DNA from: Ziziphus jujuba
Lineage: Eukaryota > Streptophyta > Magnoliopsida > Rosales > Rhamnaceae
Reading direction: 5' to 3'
DNA: 64,000 bases
Assembly: GCF_031755915.1 (NCBI RefSeq)
Contig: NC_083387.1
Span: forward strand, 21,781,001 to 21,845,000
Shown here: piece after piece, positions 22,557-32,920 of the stretch
Layout: each line of letters opens with the position of its first letter
How positions within the stretch are numbered: position 1 is the first letter of the stretch
The notes under the pieces: generated by a model
Database searches by the model: none
What the model was told of the DNA's origin: nothing
What the model saw: only the letters and a program-made list of their open reading frames with translations
Position numbers and translations under genes: made by a program

Positions 22557-23913
22557 ATGGATCGAAGAAAAGTCGCTGCATTCCTTTTACTTCCAAATGA
22601 TTCACAATTAGAGTCTTTTTGTACGGCTTTTATGTTACTTTTGCTTATGTATATGTACTGGGCATATATAAGGCGAAATGTTAGAGGTTATAGAAATCAA
22701 TTACCTAGGAATGCAGAATTGCGTATGTCTTTTCTAAATAGTCTGCTAGATAATGATGTTAATTGTATTAGTCAGCTTAGGATGGATAGGAGAACATTTG
22801 ATACTTTATGTCAGTTATTAGACGATGATGGATATGTTAAAAGTGATGGCATTGTTACATTGCAAGAGCAAGTGTGTATATTTCTGCACATAATTGCTCA
22901 CCATACCAAGAACCGTACAATTATCACTAGATTTTTTAGATCGGGAGAGACAATAAGTCGATATTTCAATTCTGTGTTGCATGGAGTACTGCGCTTACAT
23001 AAGATTCTGTTGAGCCCTCCAAAACCAATATCAGATAATTGTTTGGATGATAGATGGAAAGTATTTAAGGTACGTTTGTGGAATAGCTTCGTTATTAATA
23101 TTATAGTTCAATTAGTTGGAACATTATCTGATGTTAGTAACTTTGTTAATGGCGTAGAATTGTTTGGGAGCTTTAGATGGAACTTACATTAAGGTGAATG
23201 TACCAGAAATCGATAAGCCAAGATATCGTACAAGAAAGGGTGAGATAGCCACAAATGTTTTAGGTGTATGTAATCCAAATATGGAATTTATATTTGTATT
23301 ACCTGGTTGGGAAGGTTCCGCTTCAGATTCAAGAGTACTCCGTGATGCATTAAGTAGGCCAAATGGGTTAAGAGTACCAACTGGTAAGGCTAATTTTTTA
23401 AATTTAAATTGTAGTAACCAACATTGCATACACTAATAGGAGATATGTTTTTGTTTTTTAGGTTGTTATTACTTAGTGGATGCTGGTTATACTAATGGTG
23501 AAGGATTTCTTGCACCATATAGAGGAACAAGATATCATCTTTCTGAGTGGAGAGAGGGCTGTGCACCCATAAATCACGAAGAGTATTTCAACATGAAGCA
23601 TGCATCTGCTAGGAATGTCATAGAAAGATGCTTTGGGGTTCTTAAAAAGCGGTGGGCAATTTTAAGAAGTCCATCTTTCTATCCTATTGCAACACAAATC
23701 AAGATCATTACCGCATGTTGCCTTATACATAATCTTATTAGAAGAGAAATGATAATTGATCCTGGGGAAGTTGAGTTTGATGGGAGTGAAGATGTTGCCG
23801 TTAGTACTGACGATGACATTATAGGATCGATTTCTTCCTCGGACCAATGGACTAACTGGAGAAATGATTTAGCTAAGCAAATGTTTGCTGAGAGGAGATG
23901 TCATGGACATTAG
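22557..23913 (+). CDS. PIF/Harbinger DDE transposase (HARBI1-like)
   Basis: Exons 22557-23069, 23158-23383 and 23462-23913 with small GT-AG introns (88 and 78 bp) encode 396 residues, standard for plant PIF transposases. The N-terminal part includes a helix-turn-helix-like [14 protein letters not shown] region. The DDE_Tnp_4 catalytic core follows: first Asp in GALDGTYI (residue ~178), second in [12 protein letters not shown], and Glu in [16 protein letters not shown] downstream helix [11 protein letters not shown] is also typical. A 3' splice site (TTTTTTTGTAG, ending 22551) lies five bases before the ATG, suggesting a spliced noncoding leader. No stop or frameshift breaks the frame, so it could still make protein. 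It would cut and paste elements with matching ends, including element Y. Confidence 0.9.
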
Positions 23914-24109
23914 TGGTCGCATGTTTTAATGCTCTTGTAGATGTTTTATTTTATACTGTTTGTTAAACATCTTGGATCATTTGTATGAAAACCAATTTAT
24001 ATTATATGCCATTGTTGTCATATGTGAATGATTTTTCCTTATTTTCTTGCTGTTATTTGCTTGCTGTTATTGTATTGTTGAAATCATAAAAATTTGTATT
24101 TTAATAGAA

Positions 24110-25070
24110 ATGGAAGTTGGAGGTAGCAGTCACGATATCCGAGGGATTGAATCTAGACGTACATGGAGCAAAGGGGAGGAAGATGCTTTGCTGCTTATTT
24201 TAAATGAGGTTGTAGCTAGTGGGCAGCGGTGTGACACCGGATCATTCAAGCCTGGCACAATTACTATGATTGAGAGGCGATTGGCTGAGATATGTCCTAA
24301 TTCGGGCTTGCGAGCAAATCCACACATTGAGTCAAAGCTGAAAAAGTGGAAGAAACAATACGGTATAATATATGATATGCTAAACAAAAGTGGCTTCGGA
24401 TGGAATGACTCTCTTAAATGTGTGGACGTTGATAGTGACGAAGTTTGGAAAGCATATGTGCAGGTTTTGAAAATTTGGACATCAGTTTTCATTGAATTTT
24501 TTCACTTGATATATGAAGTTATGTTTTTCTATTGTTTACAATTAAAAGTTTGTTTTTTTATTTTAGAGTAACCCAAGTGCAAAGGCATGGAGAAGTAAAC
24601 CGTTTCCGCTATATGAGAGGCTTGCTAGTATTTTTGGAAAGGATCGGGCAACAGGACATGGAGCACAAACTCCAATTGATATGGTCAATGATTTGAATTT
24701 GAAGAGTGGAAATGAACAATTTAATGATGTATGTTCTCCAATGTCTGTGAATGAAATCCATAGTGAACCGTCTACCCGACCCAAATCAAAAGGTAAGAGA
24801 AAATCTGGAATGAAGGATGATGACATTGTGAGCGGGTTTGGCAATGTAGCAGAGAAATTGTTTGATAAATTGGCTGCAAAGTTAGATAAATCGGAAGCCA
24901 ATTATCCACAATACTTAGCTATGGAGCTAGACAGGTTAGGCTTCTCTGTTGATGACAATCTCGAAATCTCTAAGGCAATGAGATTGGATCCATCGAACGT
25001 TGAGGTTTTTAAGATTATTAGAACGGATACGGGCAAGATTGAATTTGCTAGAAAATTTTTAAATTACTAG
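24110..25070 (+). CDS. Myb/SANT-like DNA-binding protein of PIF/Harbinger (ORF1-type partner)
   Basis: Exons 24110-24463 and 24567-25070 (phase-0 intron, 103 bp) encode 285 residues. The N-terminal half has a Myb/SANT-like (Myb_DNA-bind_3) fold signature: RTWSKGEEDALLLIL, then the conserved helix HIESKLKKWKKQYGIIYDML and the tail DEVWKAYVQ. The C-terminal half has a basic RPKSKGKRKSG stretch, likely a nuclear localisation signal, and an acidic-hydrophobic helix. In known PIF/Pong/Harbinger systems such a protein works with the transposase in DNA binding and nuclear import. A TTTTAATAG acceptor ends two bases before the ATG. The frame extends upstream without a start, which supports splicing into this point. 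Same strand, 196 bp after the transposase stop. Confidence 0.85.
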
Positions 25071-25356
25071 GTGTTGCTGTGTATCATATATTTAAGACTA
25101 TGTATGAGGGGATAATAACTATGAACACTTGGATGTGAACTTTATGGACATATGTTGTATGGTCGTTTATGGACATGTGGTATGGTAATGGATGTTAGTA
25201 TTTAATTATGTATGTAAAGACACTTATATGAAGCATGTGTTATGTTTTAGTGTATTAATATGCACCTGATTGATTTAGTTAATTGTTATTTTGTCTAATT
25301 TTATTATTATCTTATCATATTATGTTATAATTTATTATAATATGCAGGAACATTAA

Positions 25357-25674
25357 ATGGCAAGGAGAAGAGTTTATGTTGTGTTTGAAGGTAGACAACC
25401 AGGAATATATAATTCTTGGCCTGAATGTCATCAACAAGTGCAAGGATTTAAGGATAATTTATATCAAGCATATAATACAACTGAAGAAGCTGAAATAGCA
25501 TATGCTGAGTATGTAGAACGAATGATGAGGAATCTAAATGAGGCAAATCCAATACAACCTATCACCGCACATACACGTGCCAACTTGAATAATGAGTGGC
25601 GTAATGGTTTTATAATCGGATGTTTGTTTGGATTACTATCAATGGGTGTATTTACTTATTTGGCATATAAGTAA
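25357..25674 (+). CDS. RNase H1 N-terminal hybrid-binding domain protein with C-terminal membrane segment
   Basis: An intact 105-residue ORF. Residues 5-52 (VYVVFEGRQPGIYNSWPECH, QQVQGF, YQAYNTTEEAE) match the RNase H1 N-terminal/viroplasmin-like (Cauli_VI) domain, which binds RNA:DNA hybrids or dsRNA in RNase H1. No RNase H catalytic domain follows. Instead residues ~84-105 (GFIIGCLFGLLSMGVFTYLA) form one hydrophobic segment, as in tail-anchored membrane proteins. A TATGCAG acceptor ends nine bases before the ATG, as for the other two ORFs of the element. It lies between the Myb-like gene and the right end, so it is transposon cargo or a third transposon gene. Its role is unknown. Confidence 0.7.
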   Translation: MARRRVYVVFEGRQPGIYNSWPECHQQVQGFKDNLYQAYNTTEEAEIAYAEYVERMMRNLNEANPIQPITAHTRANLNNEWRNGFIIGCLFGLLSMGVFTYLAYK

Positions 25675-26324
25675 ATTATTGGTGTAAAATCAAATATATA
25701 CATTTGTATGGAGACAAGTATGTGAAATCGTACTTATCAACAAGTTTTTAATTAAATATGATGTTAACTTTATTTATTTGTACATATGATTTAACATATT
25801 ATAATATCATTTTAATTTGTTTTGAAAACCATATATTAACATAATTTGTGGGTGTAAAAAAAATTACAATTTAATTACAATGTAAAAACAAAATTACAAT
25901 TACAAAATTTCATTACTTAACTTTATTTCTCATTAATTTTTATTTATAAAATATTATGTTATAATTTAATTTTCATTTAATTTTAAAATTACAAATTAAT
26001 ATAGTTTGTGGATGTAATAAAAATGGTAAATGAAATATGTAAATAAACTTTATATCAATTTCCAATATTAATTAGGTACATTATTTTTTATTGTAATTAT
26101 AAATAGAATTTTATAATTTTTCTTTTAAAAAAAATTAAAAAATTTTAAAATAGTCCAATCCAGTCTAATCCTGCACCAAACATGGAACAGCTAGTCCATC
26201 GTTCAGTCCGGATCTATACCAAACATAGGACTGCACTACTATATCCTGTCCGATCCGATCCGATCCGAACCTATCCTGTCCGATCCAGTCCGATCCGAAC
26301 CTGTCCTGCGTACCAAACGCACCC

Positions 26325-28630
26325 TTAACCAGTTACAAGCCCAAGGTCTAAGCCCAATTGAAACGTCCAATAAAAGCATTATATATTTGTATTTAGCTAA
26401 GCTCACGTTTGGATCAACTTAATGACCATAACTTTTTTATCACGTTCTGAATGGCAATTTTCCCCGTACAACCCGGTTTTTGTGATGCACCATCTCTAAT
26501 GGAGTGGTTTTTTTCCCGAAAAATCAGGATTACAGGATGGATTCGGGACAAAGCTTTAAAATTCGGACCGAAGAGGGAAAATAAATACTCTGCCCCGAAC
26601 CCGGTCCAATATATATATTTATTATTATTTTTTTTTAGTTTCATTTATTTAAAATATTATTTTCTTCTTCTCTTACAAGCTCCAACACTAAGTCCTCAAC
26701 TTTGACCGCCAACATCAGTGTATTTTATTATATTTTTGTTGTATTTTGGTCATTTTATTTACATTTTATTCATAAAAAAAAATTATATAAATTTTTTTTG
26801 AAAAATTTATATGAATGATAAAAAAAAAGAGGGGGGGGGGGGGGGGGGGGGGTACGGAAACAACAGGGGGGACAGGATTCTAAAAACCGATTCCGCCCCG
26901 TTTCGTTGACATTCCTAATCACGTTTAGATTGCAAGAGTTTAGAAATGCATTTACAATATATTAAATCCCTATAGGTTCATTTTCTCATTTTAATATTTT
27001 ATTAAATTCATATTAAATTATTAATTGATTTTTAACTCCCGAAACAATTAAATAATTTTTAAATCTCTATCACTACAACAATATATTGATTTTTAAATTC
27101 TAACCATTATATATGGCAAGAGAGAAAGTTAGGCTCACATTAAATCGATCTGATTTTTTTATCATCAAATTTTTTTTAATTACTCACTAGATCAATTGAA
27201 AATATATGAATTTAGTTACATATTAAAATTTTATTTAGAAAAAATAAACTTATAAGATGTTAGTGTGAACTATAAATGTATTTTTATTTAAATCTTAACT
27301 ATTAAAATAATTTAATAATTGATAAAGAAAGTTTTAATAATAAAACTATCAGATCAATCTGACATGATTGTGTATATATATATATATATATACACCCTTG
27401 CCACAATCATTTTATGTAACAAAATTTTTATTTCTAACCTTCTTATTCCTTTGTCCACCTTATGATCAAAATGTGTAACACGAGGCAAAGGTATGTCAAG
27501 CCACCTCCATCACTCTTTCTCATTTTACATAACAGCAAGGGAATTCAATAATTGGACGAAGGTACAAATTTGGATTGGACCCAAACAATGAGTAGGGGTA
27601 AAATACACCACATTACTAAAAATTTGGTTCAAAATAACGAGGAGAGTCGATTTTATGCTTTCTAAGTCTACTGTCTACCTATAGTTTCAATGGCACTCAT
27701 TTGGGAACCTTAACAAACCAGAAAAGGGTTTGTACAAAGACCAAGATTGAAACTTCACCATTTACTTCATATGTAAATCTTAAGAAACAAGTAAATTATG
27801 GCCCTGTTTGTTACGACTTATGGAATGCAGCAGCATTTGAGAATGTTTGAGCAATTTTTTTGGAATAGTTTTTGGCCTTTAGAATGGTTAAAAAACCAAA
27901 GTGAAATGTTAACTTCTCGGAACATTTATGATGTAGAAGTTGTAAAAAAAGCATAATCAAAAATTTATTGGAAATAGTACCTATCGATATTATGGAATTT
28001 TACTTTGTTATGTTTTAGTGTTTATTTCATCATTTATTCAGTTTTTGTTTAATTACGAATAAGATTTCCTATAATCCTAAACAATTGGAGGCAAATTAAT
28101 CATTCCTTCTGTTTTTCTTTCACCATTCTTTTCCCTCTCTTCTAAGTTCCTCCATCACAATGTCTTGTGTTCGACAATAAATAATAATCCAAGAGTACTG
28201 ATATTTGAGTTCCATAACATTTATTGGAAACTCAAAGTATTTGGTATAAAGGGCAAGTTTCCGTATCACTTTTCCTTGAGCTATGTAATTTAGGCTGCAA
28301 TACTTTGCCTTACATAATTTGGTTTATCCATTATCTATGTTCGTTCTTCAAAACCATCCAACCCAATTTAATTTGCGAGTACAAAAAAGTGATGATTTCA
28401 GAGTCATAATATAATTCATAGTAAAATAGAAGTTGGAGGTTTTTTCTTTTAATTTTTTTGCAATAAAATAAAAAAACACATATTTTTATTGCTAATTTTG
28501 TTGCTAATTTTGCAATAAACTTCTTCTAAAGCATACATATTTAAGAAAAATATTTTTTTTTATTTTTTCAATCTTAGAAAATAGGGAGACTCGAAGTAAG
28601 AAAAAAGAGTTAGTTAGCCAGCTTGTCCCT
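26325..28630. other. Spacer between Harbinger elements X and Y
   Basis: No gene. Contains a run of 22 G (26831-26852), a (TA)n near 27372-27390, and at 27650-27790 a segment resembling 35570-35680 (sharing AAAGGGTTTGT with its flanks). A GGCCCTGTTTGTTACG motif at 27800 resembles a Tourist/Harbinger-type terminus, but no partner was found. Confidence 0.45.
26831..26852. repeat. Homopolymer G22
   Basis: Twenty-two consecutive G bases follow an A-rich tract. Long G runs are rare in plant DNA, can form quadruplexes and are prone to sequencing error, so the exact length is doubtful. Confidence 0.85.
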
Positions 28631-29018
28631 TAAGGGGGCGTTTGGTACGCCGGATAGGTCCGGATTGGACCGGATCGGATATGATAGGTTCGGATTGGAC
28701 AGGATAGAATAATACAGTTCTATGTTTGGCATAGTTCCGGACTAAATGGTAGACTAATTGTCCCATGTTTGGCATAAGATGACTGGATTGGACTATTTTA
28801 TAATTATTATTTTTACTTTTTTTTAAAAGTGAAAATTTTAAAAATTATATTTATATTTATTAAAAAAATATTATATTTAATTAAAATTGTAAATATTATA
28901 TTTGAAAAAAATATGTCTTGATGACACCTAATTGACACAAAATTGTAGGCCAATATCACACCTGGATTTTTAAGCAGTTGATTACACCTAAATCCACATG
29001 ATTTGTAGTCAGGCTCAA

Positions 29019-29311
29019 TTAATCTCTCTCTACACTGAGTCTAAGATTGGTAGGTAACTCATCTGAATGTGCTGTTTTCTCATTATGGATGGAATAAGTT
29101 CTGCGAGGACCATTTTCATAAGCAACAAAGAAACAGAACTTTGATTGGTGGAATAGCTGTTCCCATAAACACATTTTAGAAAAGAATACCAATTTGACCA
29201 AAAATCAAGCTGCAGACTAATCCGAAGAAAGGTAAATGCAATTCCTTTCCTAATCAACCATTCACTCATCATAATATGTGCAGTAAGTTTAAATGAATAC
29301 AAAGCCAGCAA
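29019..29311 (-). other. Protein-like open frames, unidentified
   Basis: Two overlapping minus-strand frames are open here. The one containing FCFFVAYENGPRRTYSIHNE then KTAHSDELPTNLRLS looks protein-like. It lies in the B-end half of element Y and may be a second captured piece or chance. Not recognised. Confidence 0.2.
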
Positions 29312-29565
29312 GACATAGTATGGTAACAGAGAAAATCTTTACAACTCCCTGAGAAAAGGATTGAGACTAGAGAGTAGCATGTAACTGCAACCTCTATACA
29401 ATGCCATTTTATTTAAAATTGCTGTTTTTCTGTACTCTTTTAACCATTCCATACTACCATCTTCAATGACGGAACACCTGCCTACTCTCCTATTTACCTC
29501 TGTGTGATCAGAGAGTAAGAAAGAATGTTATATTAATCTACAACAAAAAAAAAAGGCATTGAAAA

Positions 29566-29672
29566 AGAAGGTTTCTATTAACATTTTCCTTGTCTTTAGT
29601 AGCTAACTCAGATGCCACAGCAGCAGTCATAAGAGAGTCAAATTTCTTAGACTTCCCCAGCACAATCTCAAT
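29566..29672 (-). pseudogene. Exon-like segment downstream of the PPR fragment
   Basis: After a strong polypyrimidine tract and TTTCAG acceptor the minus strand reads IEIVLGKSKKFDSLMTAAVA then SELATKDKENV, open over ~35 codons. This does not look like the SVR7 family continuation. It lies 104 bp after the GTTAGT donor of the PPR block, so splicing could join the two and make a chimera. Origin unknown. Confidence 0.35.
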
Positions 29673-29776
29673 CTGAAAGAAAAAGAGAAAGATTTCAGCA
29701 GCCAAATAAAATATACCATAGGAATTTTATAAAAAAATTGTTCATAAATTAGAACTCCCAACTATGGACAACTAAC

Positions 29777-30946
29777 CTTGGCATCCAATTTGGGGAAAAT
29801 CCATTCTCAGTCATCTCTTTGTAAATCTTCTTGGCGTGCCAAGGCCTCTTAGCTCTTCCCATAGCATCCAATAAGGTGTTATAAATAACCAAATTTGTCT
29901 TGGCCCCTATAGCCTTCACTCCTCATAGACATTCAAACACCCGTCGAAATTCCCTGACTGCCCATGAATTTTAATCAAAGTAGAGAATGTCACCGGATCA
30001 ATGCACCATTTCTCTGTTCCAGCACGATCATACAAGCTGAAAGCCATATCAACATTACCAGCACGACCATAAGCATCAATCATTGCCGAGTAGGTAACAT
30101 CATCTGGATCACATCCAAAAGTGGGCATTTTCTCAAACCACTCAACAGCCTTATCAGGGAAAGATGACATCCTAGCATACCTAATCATAGTTGAAAAGGT
30201 AACATTATCAGGTTTAACACCTCTCTCAAGCATTTCATCAAACAGCTTCTCTGCTCTATCCAAGTCCTTACATTTCCTAAACACCTTCAACGTTACGTTG
30301 TAAAGAATTACTTCCCTCTTAGGTTTCAATTTACTTTGAAAGAACTTAAGAGCAAGCAATGCATTTTTAGGATTAACCATATTATTGAGAACAACCACAG
30401 CATCTTGTTCTACTATTCTATCACCTAAATCCTCCAAAACATTCGCAACATCATCTTTAGTGGAATTACAAGAATTCAAAGCTTCAGCTAACCTGACTAG
30501 TTTGGTATACCGAAGATTTCCGTCGAAGCTATGAAGCTCTGGGGCTACTGGGATTGACCCAGATGTAGCTTTTTGATGAAGAACCACGTTTTCCATCTGG
30601 GGGTAGAGAATCTGCAACTTCTAGGTTCTGAGTCTCTTGCACAACGGGATCCTGTAATTTCCGAGAAATTAAAAAAATAGAAAGGAATGCATTGTGCCTT
30701 CCAAATTTGTTGGGAACCAAATGGAAAAAAAACAATAATAATAAAAAATATATGTGGAGAGAAAGGACTTACGGGGCAATGAAAGGCATGGATTCCATAA
30801 GTGAGGGAGAAAGGTGATGAAGAATCGAAGGACTCGCCAGGAAATCTCAAGGATTTGAAGGACCTGTTTGCAAATCCAACAAGTCTGGAGAGGTTGTTCG
30901 GTGAGCACATATTATATACGAGCATCAAAGGGCAAAAAAAAAACAA
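29777..30946 (-). pseudogene. SVR7-like chloroplast PPR gene, truncated and broken copy
   Basis: Two exons on the minus strand: 30773-30946 (N-terminal, ends CCC then GTAAGT) and 29777-30651 (after TTACAG). The second reads SKSYIWVNPSSPRAS, then NNMVNPKNALLALKFFQ, REVILYNVTLKVFRKCKDL, and P-type PPR motifs such as FDEMLERGVKPDNVTFSTMI and DVTYSAMIDAYGRAGNVDMA. This order fits the Arabidopsis SVR7/At4g16390 family (plastid RNA translation/processing) as remembered. It is dead: an in-frame TAG follows PSSPRAS, the frame shifts just after, and a one-base loss occurs at VYEE(M)K. Only about the first 40% of the ~700-residue family length is present; the later PPRs and SMR domain are missing. Introns are retained, so capture was at DNA level. 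Confidence 0.75.
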
Positions 30947-31404
30947 AAAAGAAAAAAGAAAAGAGAAACTGGTTCCATTTTAATGGAAAATTATACGACG
31001 CCCTAATTTTTGCAAATCAAAGATAAAGAAAACACATTAAAAACGAAGAAGAATATTAAGAAAATGAAGGAGAAGAAGAAGAAGAAGGAGGAGGAGAAGA
31101 AGGAAAACGTACGGACTGAAGAAGAAAAACAGTACTCACCGAGGTTTCAACTCGGAGCGATGCGAACGGTCGGGCGAGAATGGTCTGGCGAAAGACACCA
31201 GCAAGAGACACCGGCGAGAGAAACCACAACCTTCAGTGAGCTTCGGATAAAAAGCTGACCCAGGGGGAGGACGGGTCAGTTTAATCCTCCTCGAAGGGGA
31301 TTATTTCACTGTAGCGGTTAAGTTATCCGCTACGCTATTTGTTGCTACCAAACATCTGATTGGGATACAATCCTGTACAATCCAATGAAACAAACAGGCC
31401 CTAA

Positions 31405-32000
31405 GGGACCAAAACAATGGGTCTTACTCACTTGCTCCTCAAAAAGTCTTCTTATTCTCCTATTTTCTCCCACTCTAACATTGTCCAACCTTCTTGTGTG
31501 ATTCTTTTTCCTTTGTTTTTTTTTGTCTTTTTTTTTTTATCTTTAATTTCTTATCAAATTTAAATTATAAGAAGATATGCTGGCTCATCTCCTCTTCATT
31601 ATTTCCAGCCTCATTATCCAATAATGATTATCAAAATTATCATGGATTTGACGTGCTTTAATTGAATTTCATACTGTTTTCTTTCTAGCAATGTATAGGA
31701 TAACCAATTTTTGGCATATTGCATAGAATAGCAACTCTTTCACCACCAAATTGAAAAAAATAAATAAATCAATCGAAAATAGTCACAATGACTTGCAATC
31801 AATTAATTATTTGCCTGAAATGTGACCTGCTCAAGTTTTTATTGAATTCTATTTACTTCCATGAACAGCCTCAAAATACGTCATAGTGTTTCTTCTAAAC
31901 AAATTGGGACCCAAGCAAGTTAAACGAGGAAATTTATTACTTGTCTATTATTGCGATTGAAAAGGGCATCGAATAGGTGAAAAAGAAACAGAAAGTTGAA
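31405..32000. repeat. Segmental duplication, copy A (partner 39466-40500)
   Basis: Shared blocks include AGTCTTATTCTCCTATTTTCTC-type sequence, GACGTGCTTTAATTGAATTT and AATTGGGCACC/GACC-type text in the same order, leading into the U4 region in both copies. Divergence is substantial, with indels. The earlier segments 27650-27790 and 35570-35680 also match, so the duplication may once have been longer, with element Y inserted in copy A and the hAT element in copy B. Confidence 0.65.
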
Positions 32001-32001
32001 A

Positions 32002-32053
32002 GTCCCACATTGATATCCTTGACAATGGCCACGTTGGATCACCATATATAAAA
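32002..32053 (+). promoter_or_regulatory. snRNA promoter (USE and TATA) of U4 copy 1
   Basis: GTCCCACATTG (32002-32012) matches the plant snRNA upstream sequence element RTCCCACATCG with one change. It is followed after 32 bp by TATATAAAA (32045-32053). The spacing fits Pol II-type snRNA genes rather than Pol III U6 genes. Confidence 0.7.
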
Positions 32054-32080
32054 GCAAAGCTAGTATCACGTAGAAAAACT

Positions 32081-32237
32081 ATCTTTGCGCTTGGGGCAAT
32101 GACGTAGCTAATGAGGTTCTAACCGAGGCGCGTCTATTGCTGGTTGAAAACTATTTCCAAACCCCCTCTTTGGCCTTGGTTTAATCCCTGGCCATTGAGA
32201 ATTTCTGGAAGGGCTCCCTCATGGGTAGAGCCCTACA
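32081..32237 (+). ncRNA. U4 spliceosomal snRNA, variant copy
   Basis: Starts ATCTTTGCGCTTGGGGCAAT, 27 bp after the TATA box, and continues through AGGTTCTAACCGAGGCGCGT and TTGCTGGTTGAAAACTATTT as in plant U4, with the Sm-like site AATTTCTGG. Compared with the copy at 40607 it has changes that break pairing in the central stem (GGCCTTGG.. against ..CCCTGGCC), a T in GACGTAGC, and an altered 3' stem (CCCTCATGGGTAGAG). It may be a decaying or divergent paralogue. U4 pairs with U6 in the tri-snRNP in the nucleus. An AGTTTCTAA 3'-box-like signal follows. Confidence 0.8.
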
Positions 32238-32313
32238 ATTCTCAGTTTCTAATCTTTATGATAATGGGGTTGCTACGAAAGGCCCACATGGATAGTAAGA
32301 TACAATTTATGAA

Positions 32314-32886
32314 CATCAAGAGACTTAGAGATACCAGCAAACACCGAAATTCCAATCCTCTCCAACCAACTTACGAACTCCTCTTTCCCGGCTTCGCATG
32401 GCTTCAATCTTGCTCGAGGGTTTGCCACCGGTCCTAGCTCCATGGCGCCTGAGCACCCGAGTACAAGGGGGAGACATATCCGCATTTGACGCTGCAAAAT
32501 GGGGACGACAGTCGGAGCTATGCAGCACAGCCAATCCCGCTGTCAACCAGCTAGCTTATCGACGATGCAATAGCTTGCAATGTCAGGCTGCACGTGGAAG
32601 CTACTGTTGATAAGTGTAAGGACTTGTTCAAGGTGTTGAGACCGTACGTGGTGGATGTGGGTGGAGGAAATGGGACTACTTTGGGGATGCCATTTTTGAT
32701 AGTTGTTGAGAATGTTGTGGCTGACATGTTTTATTCTGTTCCCAAGGCTGATGCTGTTTTTATCATGATTAGTACTATTTACAAATTTTCTGTTGTGGCC
32801 CTTGATTACATATAATTTGTCTAATACAATTACAAGCAAATTCTATATTTCTTAGATGTCTTAGCTCCATTTTTTAAATTCATATA

Positions 32887-32920
<34 letters not shown>

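Larger units (their letters stand above)
19904..26324 (+). mobile_element. PIF/Harbinger DNA transposon (element X)
   Basis: The element carries a DDE transposase (22557-23913), a Myb/SANT-like companion (24110-25070) and a third small ORF (25357-25674), all on the plus strand. The right end (26150-26324) read inward begins GGGTGCGTTTGGTACGC and is next to TTA (26325-26327), the usual 3-bp target. The left end, near 19904-19916, reads GTGTTTGGTTTGTTGGATTG and matches the right end of element Y over more than 120 bp, including ACCCGTC..CTCCCCCT.GGTCA. The exact left terminus is uncertain because the expected GGG and TTA are altered. About 6.4 kb, plausibly autonomous once. Confidence 0.8.
28634..31401 (-). 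mobile_element. Non-autonomous PIF/Harbinger element carrying a gene fragment (element Y)
   Basis: Flanked by TAA on both sides (28631-28633 and 31402-31404). The left end, GGGGGCGTTTGGTACGCC, is an inverted match over roughly 180 bp to the right end of element X, including CCTATGTTTGG/CTATGTTTGG and ACTGGATTGGACTATTTTA. The right end read inward, GGGCCTGTTTGTTTCATTGG, matches the left end of X. Y is therefore the same family in the opposite orientation. It has no transposase but holds exons of an SVR7-like PPR gene on its sense (minus) strand and keeps the family's leader with a GGTGAGTAC donor near 31130. It resembles gene-capturing Pack-type elements. Confidence 0.75.

Noticed and set aside
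24047..24109. N-terminal extension of the Myb-like ORF
   Set aside because: This stretch lacks an ATG, is hydrophobic and lies upstream of a 3' splice site; the ATG at 24110 gives the usual start.
26324..28634. Inverted repeats at 26.15-26.32 kb and 28.63-28.81 kb as ends of one Harbinger element between them
   Set aside because: The terminal GGG bases point toward each other across the gap, so the elements extend outward from these ends; they belong to X (leftward) and Y (rightward).
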